This document shows positions 25,668 through 33,985 of a stretch of DNA of 64,000 bases, in pieces. The notes beneath the pieces are model-generated. The model worked only from the letters and a program-made list of their open reading frames with translations. It was not told the origin of the DNA and did no database searches. Position 1 is the stretch's first letter. Every line of letters begins with the position of its first letter. The DNA is from Alphaproteobacteria bacterium. GTDB lineage: Bacteria; Pseudomonadota; Gammaproteobacteria; JAGOUN01. The stretch covers positions 1-64,000 of the forward strand of contig JAGKWX010000001.1 in assembly GCA_021151585.1 (NCBI GenBank). Direction: 5' to 3'. The position numbers and the translations under genes are program-made.

Positions 25668-26295
25668 AATAATGTGTATAATTTAATGAGATTGTATTTA
25701 TGTTAATAGGATTAACGTTAACATCAACTGCGCCAGAGTGAAGATCAGTGCTACCTAAACGCGTATAATCATATTCAAGTCCAAGTGAACTATGTGCATT
25801 CAACATATATGACACACCCGCGCCAGCTAACCAACCATACTGTCTTTCACTATCACTAATAGTTGACTGATCGTCGTAATTTTCAACCTCTACTGTGCCA
25901 GAGACATAGCCTGCTTTACCATAAAACAACCAATTTTCTTGAGAATAACCAAGCACTGGGGTTAAACCAAACATGTGACTAACTTTTGTTTTATAAGCAT
26001 CACCATCAGAAACTGTCGCACTGTCGGAAAAACTTCCTCCAGAGTAACTCGCTTCTAGACCAAGTACCCATTGATTCATTTGATAAGCCCAGCCAACATG
26101 AGGCCCCACGGCAAACCCATCCGGGTGAGTTGATACCAAATCCTGCGTATTGCCAACCAAGGCCGCTGATGTGGATGTATTCATCCAACTATAAGAAAGT
26201 TGTGGGCCCACATAAAAACCCGACCAATCAGCCATGGCAACACTCGATGCACCTAGCGATAATGATAGAGACAATAATAATGTTTTAACTTTCAT
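25660..26295 (-). CDS. Outer membrane beta-barrel protein embedded in the mur cluster
   Basis: 211 residues with a signal peptide (about 1-22, ending SVAMADW). The mature part begins with WSGFYVGPQLSYSW, typical of the outer-membrane immunogenic/opacity (OMP_b-brl) family, and continues with alternating strands (GPHVGWAYQMNQWVLGLEASYS; KAGYVSGTVEV; LGLEYDYTRLGS). It ends in SLNYTHYFG, with glycine after the last aromatic. It lies between murC and murB, in the same direction, and overlaps murB by 8 nt. An outer-membrane structural gene in the middle of the peptidoglycan operon is unusual. It has its own AAGGAAAAAAG ribosome binding site. Whether it shares a cell-wall role or simply landed there cannot be judged. 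Confidence 0.82.
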   Translation of the reverse strand: MKVKTLLLSLSLSLGASSVAMADWSGFYVGPQLSYSWMNTSTSAALVGNTQDLVSTHPDGFAVGPHVGWAYQMNQWVLGLEASYSGGSFSDSATVSDGDAYKTKVSHMFGLTPVLGYSQENWLFYGKAGYVSGTVEVENYDDQSTISDSERQYGWLAGAGVSYMLNAHSSLGLEYDYTRLGSTDLHSGAVDVNVNPININTISLNYTHYFG

Positions 26296-26340
26296 CTTTT
26301 TTCCTTAAAGATTATGACTCGTTCAACTTAACAACACTTT

Positions 26341-27738
26341 TCATGACTTGCAAGCACTCTCGACTAATTGCACAACCATTTTGCTAATACTACCAGCGCC
26401 CATAGCTAAAATAACATCACCCGGCTGAACAATGCGGCTTAATACGTCTTTTAATTCTTCATCACCGACCAAGATAGGCTCAACTAACTTGCGCGAACGA
26501 ATAGCTTTCGCTAAAACTTGGCTATTGGCCCCTTCAATAAATGCTTCACCAGCAGAATAAACGTCCATTAGCAGCAACACCGAGACTTCCGATAATACTT
26601 TGGCAAACGCATCTAATTGCTCTAAAGTGCGTGTATATCTATGCGGCTGAAATAACAAAACAATTCGTGACGTCGGCCAAGCGGCTTTCGCTGCAGCATA
26701 GGTTACAGCGACTTCTGTCGGATGGTGGCCATAATCATCAATCACAGTGACATCACAATCACGAATTTTTATCACGCCAAGATGCTGAAAACGTCGCCCA
26801 ACACCAGAAAAGTGTTTAAATGCTTGTTGAATATTATCGTCACTAATATCCAACTGCTTGGCAATAATATAAACAGCCAGCGCATTGAGTGCATTATGCT
26901 TTCCAGGCAAATTTAAGTGAAAAGATTTGACGATACCTTGATCATCTAAAGTAAATTCACTCGCCGTATGTTGTTGTTTAAATGACAGCAAACGCACATT
27001 ACACTGTGCGCTCTCACCATAAGTCATCGATGGGCGCGACACTTGTGGTAATAATTCTTGTATCACAGGGTCATCACCCCACAATACCGCCAAACCATAA
27101 AAAGGCAAATGATGCAAAAAATCAACAAATGCTTGCTTAACATGTGAAAATTTGCCGCCATAATTTTCCAAATGGTCAGCCTCAATGTTCGTCACAACAG
27201 AGATCATTGGGTTCAACATTAAAAAAGAAGCATCACTTTCATCTGCTTCTGCAACCAAATAATGACCTTTTCCTAAGCGGGCATTTACCGCATGGCTATT
27301 TAATTTGCCTCCAATAACAAAAGTAGGATCCAAACCCGCTTCTGCTAAAACACTAGCGCATAAACTAGTTGTTGTTGTTTTACCGTGCGTACCAGCAATC
27401 GCAATACCGTATCGAAATCGCATTAACTCGGCCAACATCGCAGCACGTGGCACGATAGGAATATGCGCCTCTCTTGCAGCAACAATTTCAGGATTATCAT
27501 GTTTAATTGCTGAAGACTGCACCACCACATCAACATTAGTTATATAATCAGGATTATGGCCAATAAAAATTTTTGCACCGCATTTTTCTAAACGTTCGGT
27601 TATAGCACTTTTGCAAGCATCTGAACCTGAAATTTGGTAACCTTCAGTTAATAAGACCTCAGCAATTCCGCTCATACCAATGCCGCCTATCCCGACAAAA
27701 TGCAACTTATTAACTAAGTTTTTTCTTGGAAAATTCAT
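26341..27738 (-). CDS. murC: UDP-N-acetylmuramate-L-alanine ligase
   Basis: Adds L-alanine to UDP-MurNAc, the first Mur ligase step. The ATG at 27738 overlaps the murG stop (TAATG) and follows GAGGTGG; it gives 465 residues starting MNFPRKNLVN. The N-terminal Rossmann motif GIGGIGMSG is at 16-24. The ATP-binding loop reads AGTHGKTTTTS. Central-domain blocks are EADESDASFL and TNIEADHLENYGG, with the C-terminal DDYGHHPTEVAVT. All family signatures are intact. The next gene downstream is the outer-membrane barrel, after 45 nt, and not murB directly as in many relatives. Confidence 0.96.
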   Translation of the reverse strand: MNFPRKNLVNKLHFVGIGGIGMSGIAEVLLTEGYQISGSDACKSAITERLEKCGAKIFIGHNPDYITNVDVVVQSSAIKHDNPEIVAAREAHIPIVPRAAMLAELMRFRYGIAIAGTHGKTTTTSLCASVLAEAGLDPTFVIGGKLNSHAVNARLGKGHYLVAEADESDASFLMLNPMISVVTNIEADHLENYGGKFSHVKQAFVDFLHHLPFYGLAVLWGDDPVIQELLPQVSRPSMTYGESAQCNVRLLSFKQQHTASEFTLDDQGIVKSFHLNLPGKHNALNALAVYIIAKQLDISDDNIQQAFKHFSGVGRRFQHLGVIKIRDCDVTVIDDYGHHPTEVAVTYAAAKAAWPTSRIVLLFQPHRYTRTLEQLDAFAKVLSEVSVLLLMDVYSAGEAFIEGANSQVLAKAIRSRKLVEPILVGDEELKDVLSRIVQPGDVILAMGAGSISKMVVQLVESACKS

Positions 27739-28796
27739 TATATTGCCACCTCTAAGCATGCACGCACAAGATGATCATCAGCATCAATAATACGATGCGC
27801 ATAAGCATGCTGAGAGTAACGCCGATAATTGAGCTCTTCTTTTAATGCATCTAACAAATTTTTTAATGAATCTACAGAAAGCTCTGTTTCTTGAATTAAT
27901 AATCCTGCAGCCTGATCTACTAAATATTTAGCGTTGGCAGTTTGGTGGTCATCTACAGCATAAGGGTATGGAATAAAAATTGCTGGGCGCCCAACGGTCA
28001 TTATTTCAAAAACAGTCATGGCGCCAGAACGACAAATGACGACATCCGCCCACTCATAAGCCGATCTCATATCATCGATGTAAGGTGTGATTTTATATGA
28101 GCCATGAATATTATTATCAATCTTTTGCATCTCTTCAAAATGCTTATCACCGGTCTGATGCCAAACTTGAATATTGTCAACTTGACTCAATAATTCTGGT
28201 AGTTTTTTATTTAAACTTAAAGCACCTCGACTGCCACCGATAATTAACACTCTCATGGGTATATCTGAAAACTTTTTTGGCTTAATATGAACTAAATCGG
28301 CGCGCACCGGGTTACCACATACCGTAGGATGATATTTTGTTAACACATCCGGAAAAGCTGTCAATACTTTTTTGGCGAAACGCGCCGCTAATTGATTGGT
28401 TTTTCCTGCAATTGCATTTTGTTCATGAATAACAACCGGGATATTCAAACATCGTGCCGCTAAAACACTGGGGCCACTGACGTAACCACCCATACCCAAG
28501 ACAAGATTAGCCTTTAATTTTTTCAATAATCTCAGCGCTTGAAAAAAAGCACGCACCGCACCTAATAAGGCAAAAACTTGATACAGCTTTCCTGAACGAC
28601 GCACACCCTTCACTTTAATGAAAAATAATGAAATGCCATGCTTGGGGACAATGGATGCTTCTAAGCCTTCTTGCGTTCCTATCCAAGACACGCGATGGCC
28701 TTGTTCTTGCCATTTTTCAGCGAAAGCGAGCGCCGGATATACATGACCACCTGTCCCGCCAGCAACAATAACAGCATGTTTTGTACTTTCTATCAT
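27738..28796 (-). CDS. murG: UDP-GlcNAc--lipid I N-acetylglucosaminyltransferase MurG
   Basis: GT28 enzyme on the cytoplasmic membrane face that converts lipid I to lipid II. 352 residues. The N-domain glycine loop GGTGGHVYPALAFAE, the second loop LGMGGYVSGP, VIHEQNAIAGKTN, the donor-binding GGSRGALSLN and the ICRSGAMTVFE block are all present. It overlaps ftsW by 4 nt (ATGA) and murC by 1 nt, so it is tightly coupled to both. Confidence 0.96.
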   Translation of the reverse strand: MIESTKHAVIVAGGTGGHVYPALAFAEKWQEQGHRVSWIGTQEGLEASIVPKHGISLFFIKVKGVRRSGKLYQVFALLGAVRAFFQALRLLKKLKANLVLGMGGYVSGPSVLAARCLNIPVVIHEQNAIAGKTNQLAARFAKKVLTAFPDVLTKYHPTVCGNPVRADLVHIKPKKFSDIPMRVLIIGGSRGALSLNKKLPELLSQVDNIQVWHQTGDKHFEEMQKIDNNIHGSYKITPYIDDMRSAYEWADVVICRSGAMTVFEIMTVGRPAIFIPYPYAVDDHQTANAKYLVDQAAGLLIQETELSVDSLKNLLDALKEELNYRRYSQHAYAHRIIDADDHLVRACLEVAI

Positions 28797-29938
28797 TTAT
28801 ATATTCTCAAATTAATAGTCTTCAATCGTGTTTCATAATCAATACGAAACAATACCGCAATAGCACATATATCTATTAATAAACTACTACCGCCATAACT
28901 AACAAAAGGCAAAGTTAACCCCTTGGTTGGTAACACCCCAGAGTTTACACCAACATTAATCAAAAACTGCAAGCCTAACCAAATACCTATACCAAATGCG
29001 ACATAACTAGAATAATACTCAGAACAATCATGGGCTCTTTTACCTATTGCCAAAGATCTCAACACGAGCATGACATAAAAAACAAAAAGGCAAGAAATAC
29101 CAAGCAATCCTAGTTCTTCAGCTAGAATAGAAAAAATAAAATCTGTTTGTGATTCCGGAAGATAAAATAATTTTTGAATACTGTTACCTAAGCCAACACC
29201 CAAAAATCCGCCATTGCCAAAAGCAATCAAAGCCTGAGTTAATTGATAACCACTACCATACTGATTTTCCCAAGGATGTAAAAATGAGGTAATACGCAAC
29301 ATACGGTAAGGGGAAACAAATGCCAATAAGCCAAATAAACCAGCGGTCAGAGCTAGCAATAAAAGAAAATACCGTATAGGCATACCTGCCAGCAACATCA
29401 TTGCCATACCGGTTGAAATAATAACAACCGACGCACCAAAATCAGGCTCCTTTAATAACAATACCGCAACGATAGTTAATACACATAGTGGCCGAATAAA
29501 TCCAGAAATATGCTGTTGTATCCATAAGTTTTGCCGAACTAAATATCCTGATAAATATAAAATTACGGCTAATTTAGCAAATTCCGATACTTGCAAACCA
29601 ACAGGCCCTATACCTATCCAACGGGCACTACCATTAATACTCCGACCAATATGCGGTACCAGCACCAAAATCAACAACATCAAGCTAATAATAAAAATAT
29701 TTGGACTAAGTGCCATAATTTTCTTCATTGATGTTCGTAAAATGAAGCGCGCTATAACCAATGCCACAAATAAAAAAATCATTTGACGCACTAGAAAATG
29801 GAAAGGACTTTCAAATTGTTTTTCAGACACATCAATAGAAGAAGAAGCTACCATGATGAGGCCTAAAATAATGATACCAATAACGCTAATTAATAACGGC
29901 GTATCTATAGAGCCGATACGCTTAGTTGTTGTATTCAT
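28793..29938 (-). CDS. ftsW: Septal peptidoglycan polymerase FtsW
   Basis: SEDS-family glycosyltransferase that polymerises lipid II at the septum with FtsI. 381 residues with about ten transmembrane segments. Conserved parts include ARWIGIGPVGLQVSEFAKLA after transmembrane segment 3, KEPDFGASVVI (the catalytic-acid loop), the periplasmic GSGYQLTQALIAFGNGGFLGVGLGNS and the C-terminal GVLPTKGLTLPFVSYGGSS. Context separates it from RodA: it lies between murD and murG, overlapping both (1 nt and 4 nt). Confidence 0.96.
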   Translation of the reverse strand: MNTTTKRIGSIDTPLLISVIGIIILGLIMVASSSIDVSEKQFESPFHFLVRQMIFLFVALVIARFILRTSMKKIMALSPNIFIISLMLLILVLVPHIGRSINGSARWIGIGPVGLQVSEFAKLAVILYLSGYLVRQNLWIQQHISGFIRPLCVLTIVAVLLLKEPDFGASVVIISTGMAMMLLAGMPIRYFLLLLALTAGLFGLLAFVSPYRMLRITSFLHPWENQYGSGYQLTQALIAFGNGGFLGVGLGNSIQKLFYLPESQTDFIFSILAEELGLLGISCLFVFYVMLVLRSLAIGKRAHDCSEYYSSYVAFGIGIWLGLQFLINVGVNSGVLPTKGLTLPFVSYGGSSLLIDICAIAVLFRIDYETRLKTINLRIYK

Positions 29939-31242
29939 TAATTTTCCTTAGTAACCAAAAATTTAAATTGACGCCCACGATCTTCGTAATTTTTAAACAT
30001 ATCGAGACTCGCGCATGCAGGGGACAGCAAAACCGCATCGCCAGATTGAGCGTTTTTTTCAGCGACTATAACCACTTGTTGCAAGTCGTCTACGACAAAG
30101 AGATTGCTTGAATACGAGCGAGCGCCGCTATCCCCGACATAAACTGAAAACAAGTGTTCTAAATCATACTTATTTTCGCCCATCAAAATAATCGCACGCG
30201 CTTTATCTTGCAATAAACTCACCAACGGAGCAAAATCTTGCCCCTTACCCTGGCCACCCAAAATAATCACAAGTTTGCCAGAAATAATACCACTGACACT
30301 CTTGATCGCCACAACAGTTGATTCAACATTAGTACCTTTAGAGTCATTCCACCAGGTAACGTCATTTTTTTTTAGAACAAATTCACAGCGATGCTCTAAA
30401 CCTGGAAAATTAGCAACACCTTCAAATGCCGATACGTGATCAATATTTAACAATGACATTATTGCCATAACAGCAAGAGCATTATGCTGATTATGCCGAC
30501 CAAATATTTTTAAACACTGCCGCCAATCGTCATTGCGATGCATGGCGTAACGGTGAATAGCACTCGGTCCTAGATCATCCAAGCTGATTGTTAAGATTTT
30601 CTCTGCTTTGATCGGCATCTTGCGACAAAAATCATCTTCTTCGTTTACTACCGCATATCGACAGTTTTGATAAATTTTTGCCTTAATCGCCGCATAATTC
30701 TGCATGGTTTCGTGTCTGTCTAAGTGATCTTGTGAAATATTGCTGACATAAGCGACCTCACAAAAAAACGGCTTCGCTAATTCTAATTGATAACTTGATA
30801 ATTCTAATACGAAATAATCCACATCATCTTCAACATGATCTAAAAAAGGCAAGCCATTATTACCTATTGCAATCGCTTTATATCCCGCGCTACGCAATCC
30901 TGCTTCTACTAAATGTACCAAGGTACTTTTGCCATTTGAACCTGTAATCACAACATATGGCTTTGTCACTTCTTGTACAAAAAGATTAAAATCATTGCTT
31001 AATTTATCTTGAACAGATTCATAGAGCGACGCATGTGGATTCGCACCGGGACTTAAATAAATTGTGTGATAATTTTGTAATTGCTCAGAAGTCATATGAT
31101 GAAAGATAGGCACATTTTTTAATAACGAAAGATTTGTGCAGGCAACATGCTCCTCAAAAACATCAAACGCAATATTTTTTTTAATTAAATATTGCGCAAT
31201 ACTAAAACCAGTTTTTCCTAAGCCAACAATTAATAATTTCAT
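29938..31242 (-). CDS. murD: UDP-N-acetylmuramoyl-L-alanine--D-glutamate ligase
   Basis: Second Mur ligase, adding D-glutamate. The ATG at 31242 (MKLLIVGLGKTGFS) overlaps the mraY stop by 4 nt and gives 434 residues; a longer reading adds 18 unconserved residues. Visible are the N-terminal GLGKTG loop, ATP loop GSNGKST, SSYQLELAKPF, SNISQDHLDRHETMQNYAAIK, and WNDSKGTNVESTVVAIKS with the substrate-binding region. It ends just before ftsW (TAATG, 1-nt overlap). Confidence 0.96.
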   Translation of the reverse strand: MKLLIVGLGKTGFSIAQYLIKKNIAFDVFEEHVACTNLSLLKNVPIFHHMTSEQLQNYHTIYLSPGANPHASLYESVQDKLSNDFNLFVQEVTKPYVVITGSNGKSTLVHLVEAGLRSAGYKAIAIGNNGLPFLDHVEDDVDYFVLELSSYQLELAKPFFCEVAYVSNISQDHLDRHETMQNYAAIKAKIYQNCRYAVVNEEDDFCRKMPIKAEKILTISLDDLGPSAIHRYAMHRNDDWRQCLKIFGRHNQHNALAVMAIMSLLNIDHVSAFEGVANFPGLEHRCEFVLKKNDVTWWNDSKGTNVESTVVAIKSVSGIISGKLVIILGGQGKGQDFAPLVSLLQDKARAIILMGENKYDLEHLFSVYVGDSGARSYSSNLFVVDDLQQVVIVAEKNAQSGDAVLLSPACASLDMFKNYEDRGRQFKFLVTKEN

Positions 31243-32321
31243 CGTAATTTCAATGTTGCAAGGCCAACCAATACTAGCACAAAAGTAATGATCCAAAAAC
31301 GAACAATCACCTTAGGCTCAGGCCAACCTTTTAATTCAAAATGGTGATGGATAGGCGCCATTTTAAAAATGCGTTTTTTACGCAACTTAAATGATCCCAC
31401 TTGCAAAATAACTGAGACGGCTTCTAAAACAAATATCCCGCCCATAATAACCAATACTAACTCCTGGCGCACAATAATTGCCAATAATCCTAACGCGGCG
31501 CCTAAACCTAATGCCCCAACATCGCCCATGAATACTTCGGCAGGATAGGCATTAAACCACAAAAACCCTAAACCACTACCAACAATGGCCCCACAAAATA
31601 TGGCACATTCACCAGCACCTGGAATATAAGGGATAATTAAGTAATGAGCAAACTGAGAGTTGCCTGTGACATAAGCAAACACGCCCATAGCCGCCGCAAC
31701 CAATACGGTTGGTAAAATCGCCAAACCATCTAAACCGTCGGTTAAGTTAACCGCATTACTTGAGCCGATAATCACAAAATAACTCAACACAACAAACCAT
31801 GGCCCTAATTGGATAATGATATTTTTAAAAAAAGGAATGACTAACTGCGTTTCTTGCGGTAATTGTATATATTTATATAACAAAAGAACGGCAATTAAAG
31901 AAATAACCGATTGCCAGAAAATTTTTTGCTTTGCACTTAAACCATCAGTATTTTTACGATAAATTTTTAAATAATCATCTGTCCAGCCAATAATCCCAAA
32001 GCCCAAGGTAACAAATATTAAAAAAATAACATATCGATTGGTTACATCTCCCCACAAAATAACACTGATGAAAATTGATAATAAGATTAACATCCCTCCC
32101 ATCGTCGGGGTACCCGATTTGCTTAAATGAGATTTTGGACCACAGTCACGCACGATTTGCCTCATTTGCAACGATTGTAATTTGCGAATGACAACAGGGC
32201 CACAACCCAAACAAAACAATAAGGACGTCAGTGCTGCTAAAATGGCTCTAAAAGTCAAAAAATGAATAACATTAAATGCATGGAAATGCGGAGCATATTT
32301 TAAGAGTAGATGATATAGCAT
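31239..32321 (-). CDS. mraY: Phospho-N-acetylmuramoyl-pentapeptide-transferase MraY
   Basis: Integral membrane enzyme that forms lipid I from UDP-MurNAc-pentapeptide and undecaprenyl phosphate. 360 residues with about ten transmembrane helices. Family signatures: SKSGTPTMGG, GWTDDYLK (first acidic pair), NAVNLTDGLDGLAI, WFNAYPAEVFMGDVGALGLG and the histidine loop APIHHHFELKGWPEPKVIVRFW. The ATG follows AAAGGTACATC. Normally murF stands immediately upstream; here only a 98-bp non-coding spacer separates it from murE. Confidence 0.97.
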   Translation of the reverse strand: MLYHLLLKYAPHFHAFNVIHFLTFRAILAALTSLLFCLGCGPVVIRKLQSLQMRQIVRDCGPKSHLSKSGTPTMGGMLILLSIFISVILWGDVTNRYVIFLIFVTLGFGIIGWTDDYLKIYRKNTDGLSAKQKIFWQSVISLIAVLLLYKYIQLPQETQLVIPFFKNIIIQLGPWFVVLSYFVIIGSSNAVNLTDGLDGLAILPTVLVAAAMGVFAYVTGNSQFAHYLIIPYIPGAGECAIFCGAIVGSGLGFLWFNAYPAEVFMGDVGALGLGAALGLLAIIVRQELVLVIMGGIFVLEAVSVILQVGSFKLRKKRIFKMAPIHHHFELKGWPEPKVIVRFWIITFVLVLVGLATLKLR

Positions 32322-32343
32322 GATGTACCTTTAACGTTTGTAA

Positions 32344-32419
32344 AGGCAACCCCCAGTGGTTGCCTACCCTAAATAACCAATTCACAATTAACAACTAAGG
32401 CGAGCACAGGGACTCAGGC
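32344..32419. repeat. Two hairpins in the murE-mraY spacer where murF is expected
   Basis: AGGCAACC (32344-32351) and GGTTGCCT (32358-32365) form a perfect 8-bp stem with a 6-nt loop. Nearer murE, the minus-strand sequence just after its stop can pair GGC..GAG with CTC-GCC (about 32401-32418) with a bulge. The whole 98-bp spacer has no reading frame of note. It may be the scar of a lost murF plus an inserted palindrome, or an attenuator; no T-tract supports termination. Confidence 0.5.
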
Positions 32420-33886
32420 CTAGATTTTCTTAAAAAATTTTTCAACAACTTCTCTATCACTAAAATACTTTTTCTCATTACCAATGATTTGATAATTCTC
32501 ATGTCCTTTGCCAGCGATCAAAATCACATCATTTTCTGCTGCGGCAGCGATAGTTGATTCAATGGCTGCAGCACGATCAGAGACGACGCGCACCCTAGCT
32601 TGATCTAAAAAACCCGCAAGAATATCTTGCAAAATATCCGCAGACTTTTCCGTACGTGGATTGTCATCAGTGATACAAACTTCATCCGCGTAGCGCTCTG
32701 CAATCCGCGCCATGATAGGACGCTTACTTTTATCGCGATCACCACCACAACCAAACACACAAAACAGTTTACCTTGTGTTATATGACGTACAGCCATCAA
32801 GGCTTTTTCTAACGCATCAGGCTTATGGGCATAATCGATAACGCAACATGGCTTACCGGGAACTTTGACACTTTCCAAACGACCTGGTATGGGGAGTATC
32901 AACGATATATTGTTTAATAGTGCTTGTTCATCGTATCCTAATGATAACAAACAAGTCACGGCAGCAAAAAGATTTTGTTGATTAAATTCACCCACTAGCC
33001 GGGTTTTGTGAATATCTGCAATGGGCTGGGAGCGAGAAAACCCATGACAAATCATCTGAGTATTGTTATAACGCTGGTAAAGCGCAAGACACCATGGATC
33101 ATCAAGGTTAAAAATAGCACGATGCACGTGATGCTCAGTAAGTAAACGTTCTTTTGCCAAACCATATTCCTGCATAGTTTTATGATAATCCAAATGATCT
33201 TGGGTCAAATTCATAAAAATCGCGGCATCAAATACCAAACCTTGAACACGCCCTTGAACCAAGGCATGTGATGACACTTCCATGACAATAGTGTCACAAC
33301 CCTGCTGCTTTAGGTGCGCAAAATAATGCTGAATAGTGATCGGATCAGGGGTGTTAATTCCTGTTTCAATAAATGGGCCTTCAGGCTTACCAATACCAAA
33401 TGTCCCCATAACATAAGCGTTATTTCCCGACAAATTCAGTAATTGCGCAATAATATTGGTAACTGAGGTTTTACCACTGGTCCCGGTGACGCCAATAATT
33501 TGCATATTTTTAGCAGGATAAGCGTAAAATTTCTGCGCGATGGGGCCGATTTTGTGTTGAACATTTGGCAATGAAATTATACATGCCGATTGCCCTTGCT
33601 GTGATATGTTGCACATACTACCGATTGATCGCTCTGTTTGATCTGCATAGTACGCCCAAGAGGGTAATCGGCCAGCAACCCCTATGGCAGATTCAACAAC
33701 AATAGCAACAGCTCCTTGGTTCAGCGCATCTTCAATAAAATCGCGCCCATCGACTTTCTCACCCGGATAAGCAAAAAATAACGCGCCAGATCGCACATCA
33801 CGACTGGATAGAGATAAAGAAGAAATCTCACAGTCTTGTGCTGCTGAAATAGAAATATAATCGGACAGTAATTCGGACAACTTCAT
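32420..33886 (-). CDS. murE: UDP-N-acetylmuramoyl-tripeptide synthetase (meso-DAP-adding)
   Basis: Third Mur ligase. 488 residues. ATP loop TGTSGKTSVT, the carbamylated-lysine region and TQDHLDYHKTMQEYGLAK are present. The DDNPRTEK motif binds meso-diaminopimelate in Gram-negative MurE, so the stem peptide is mDAP-type, consistent with the dapD gene at 13 kb. The C-terminus has AGKGHENYQ. The ATG follows a weak AAGGTT. The gene is flanked on both sides by ~100-bp spacers carrying palindromes, unlike the overlapping genes further downstream. Confidence 0.96.
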   Translation of the reverse strand: MKLSELLSDYISISAAQDCEISSLSLSSRDVRSGALFFAYPGEKVDGRDFIEDALNQGAVAIVVESAIGVAGRLPSWAYYADQTERSIGSMCNISQQGQSACIISLPNVQHKIGPIAQKFYAYPAKNMQIIGVTGTSGKTSVTNIIAQLLNLSGNNAYVMGTFGIGKPEGPFIETGINTPDPITIQHYFAHLKQQGCDTIVMEVSSHALVQGRVQGLVFDAAIFMNLTQDHLDYHKTMQEYGLAKERLLTEHHVHRAIFNLDDPWCLALYQRYNNTQMICHGFSRSQPIADIHKTRLVGEFNQQNLFAAVTCLLSLGYDEQALLNNISLILPIPGRLESVKVPGKPCCVIDYAHKPDALEKALMAVRHITQGKLFCVFGCGGDRDKSKRPIMARIAERYADEVCITDDNPRTEKSADILQDILAGFLDQARVRVVSDRAAAIESTIAAAAENDVILIAGKGHENYQIIGNEKKYFSDREVVEKFFKKI

Positions 33887-33919
33887 ATGGTTAACCTTAC
33901 AAAAACAATAACGACTGAA

Positions 33920-33939
33920 GCTCCAGCTAAGACTGGAGC
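33920..33939. repeat. Perfect 7-bp palindrome in the ftsI-murE spacer
   Basis: GCTCCAG (33920-33926), loop CTAAGA, CTGGAGC (33933-33939). It lies in the 99-bp spacer between ftsI and murE, with no T-run on the operon strand. The loop sequence CTAAG/TTAG recurs in other palindromes of this window (5081, 55073, 61917). Confidence 0.55.
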
Positions 33940-33985
33940 AACACAGTTATTATTGCCTAGATATTTCTAGCTTCAAAATAAAAAA

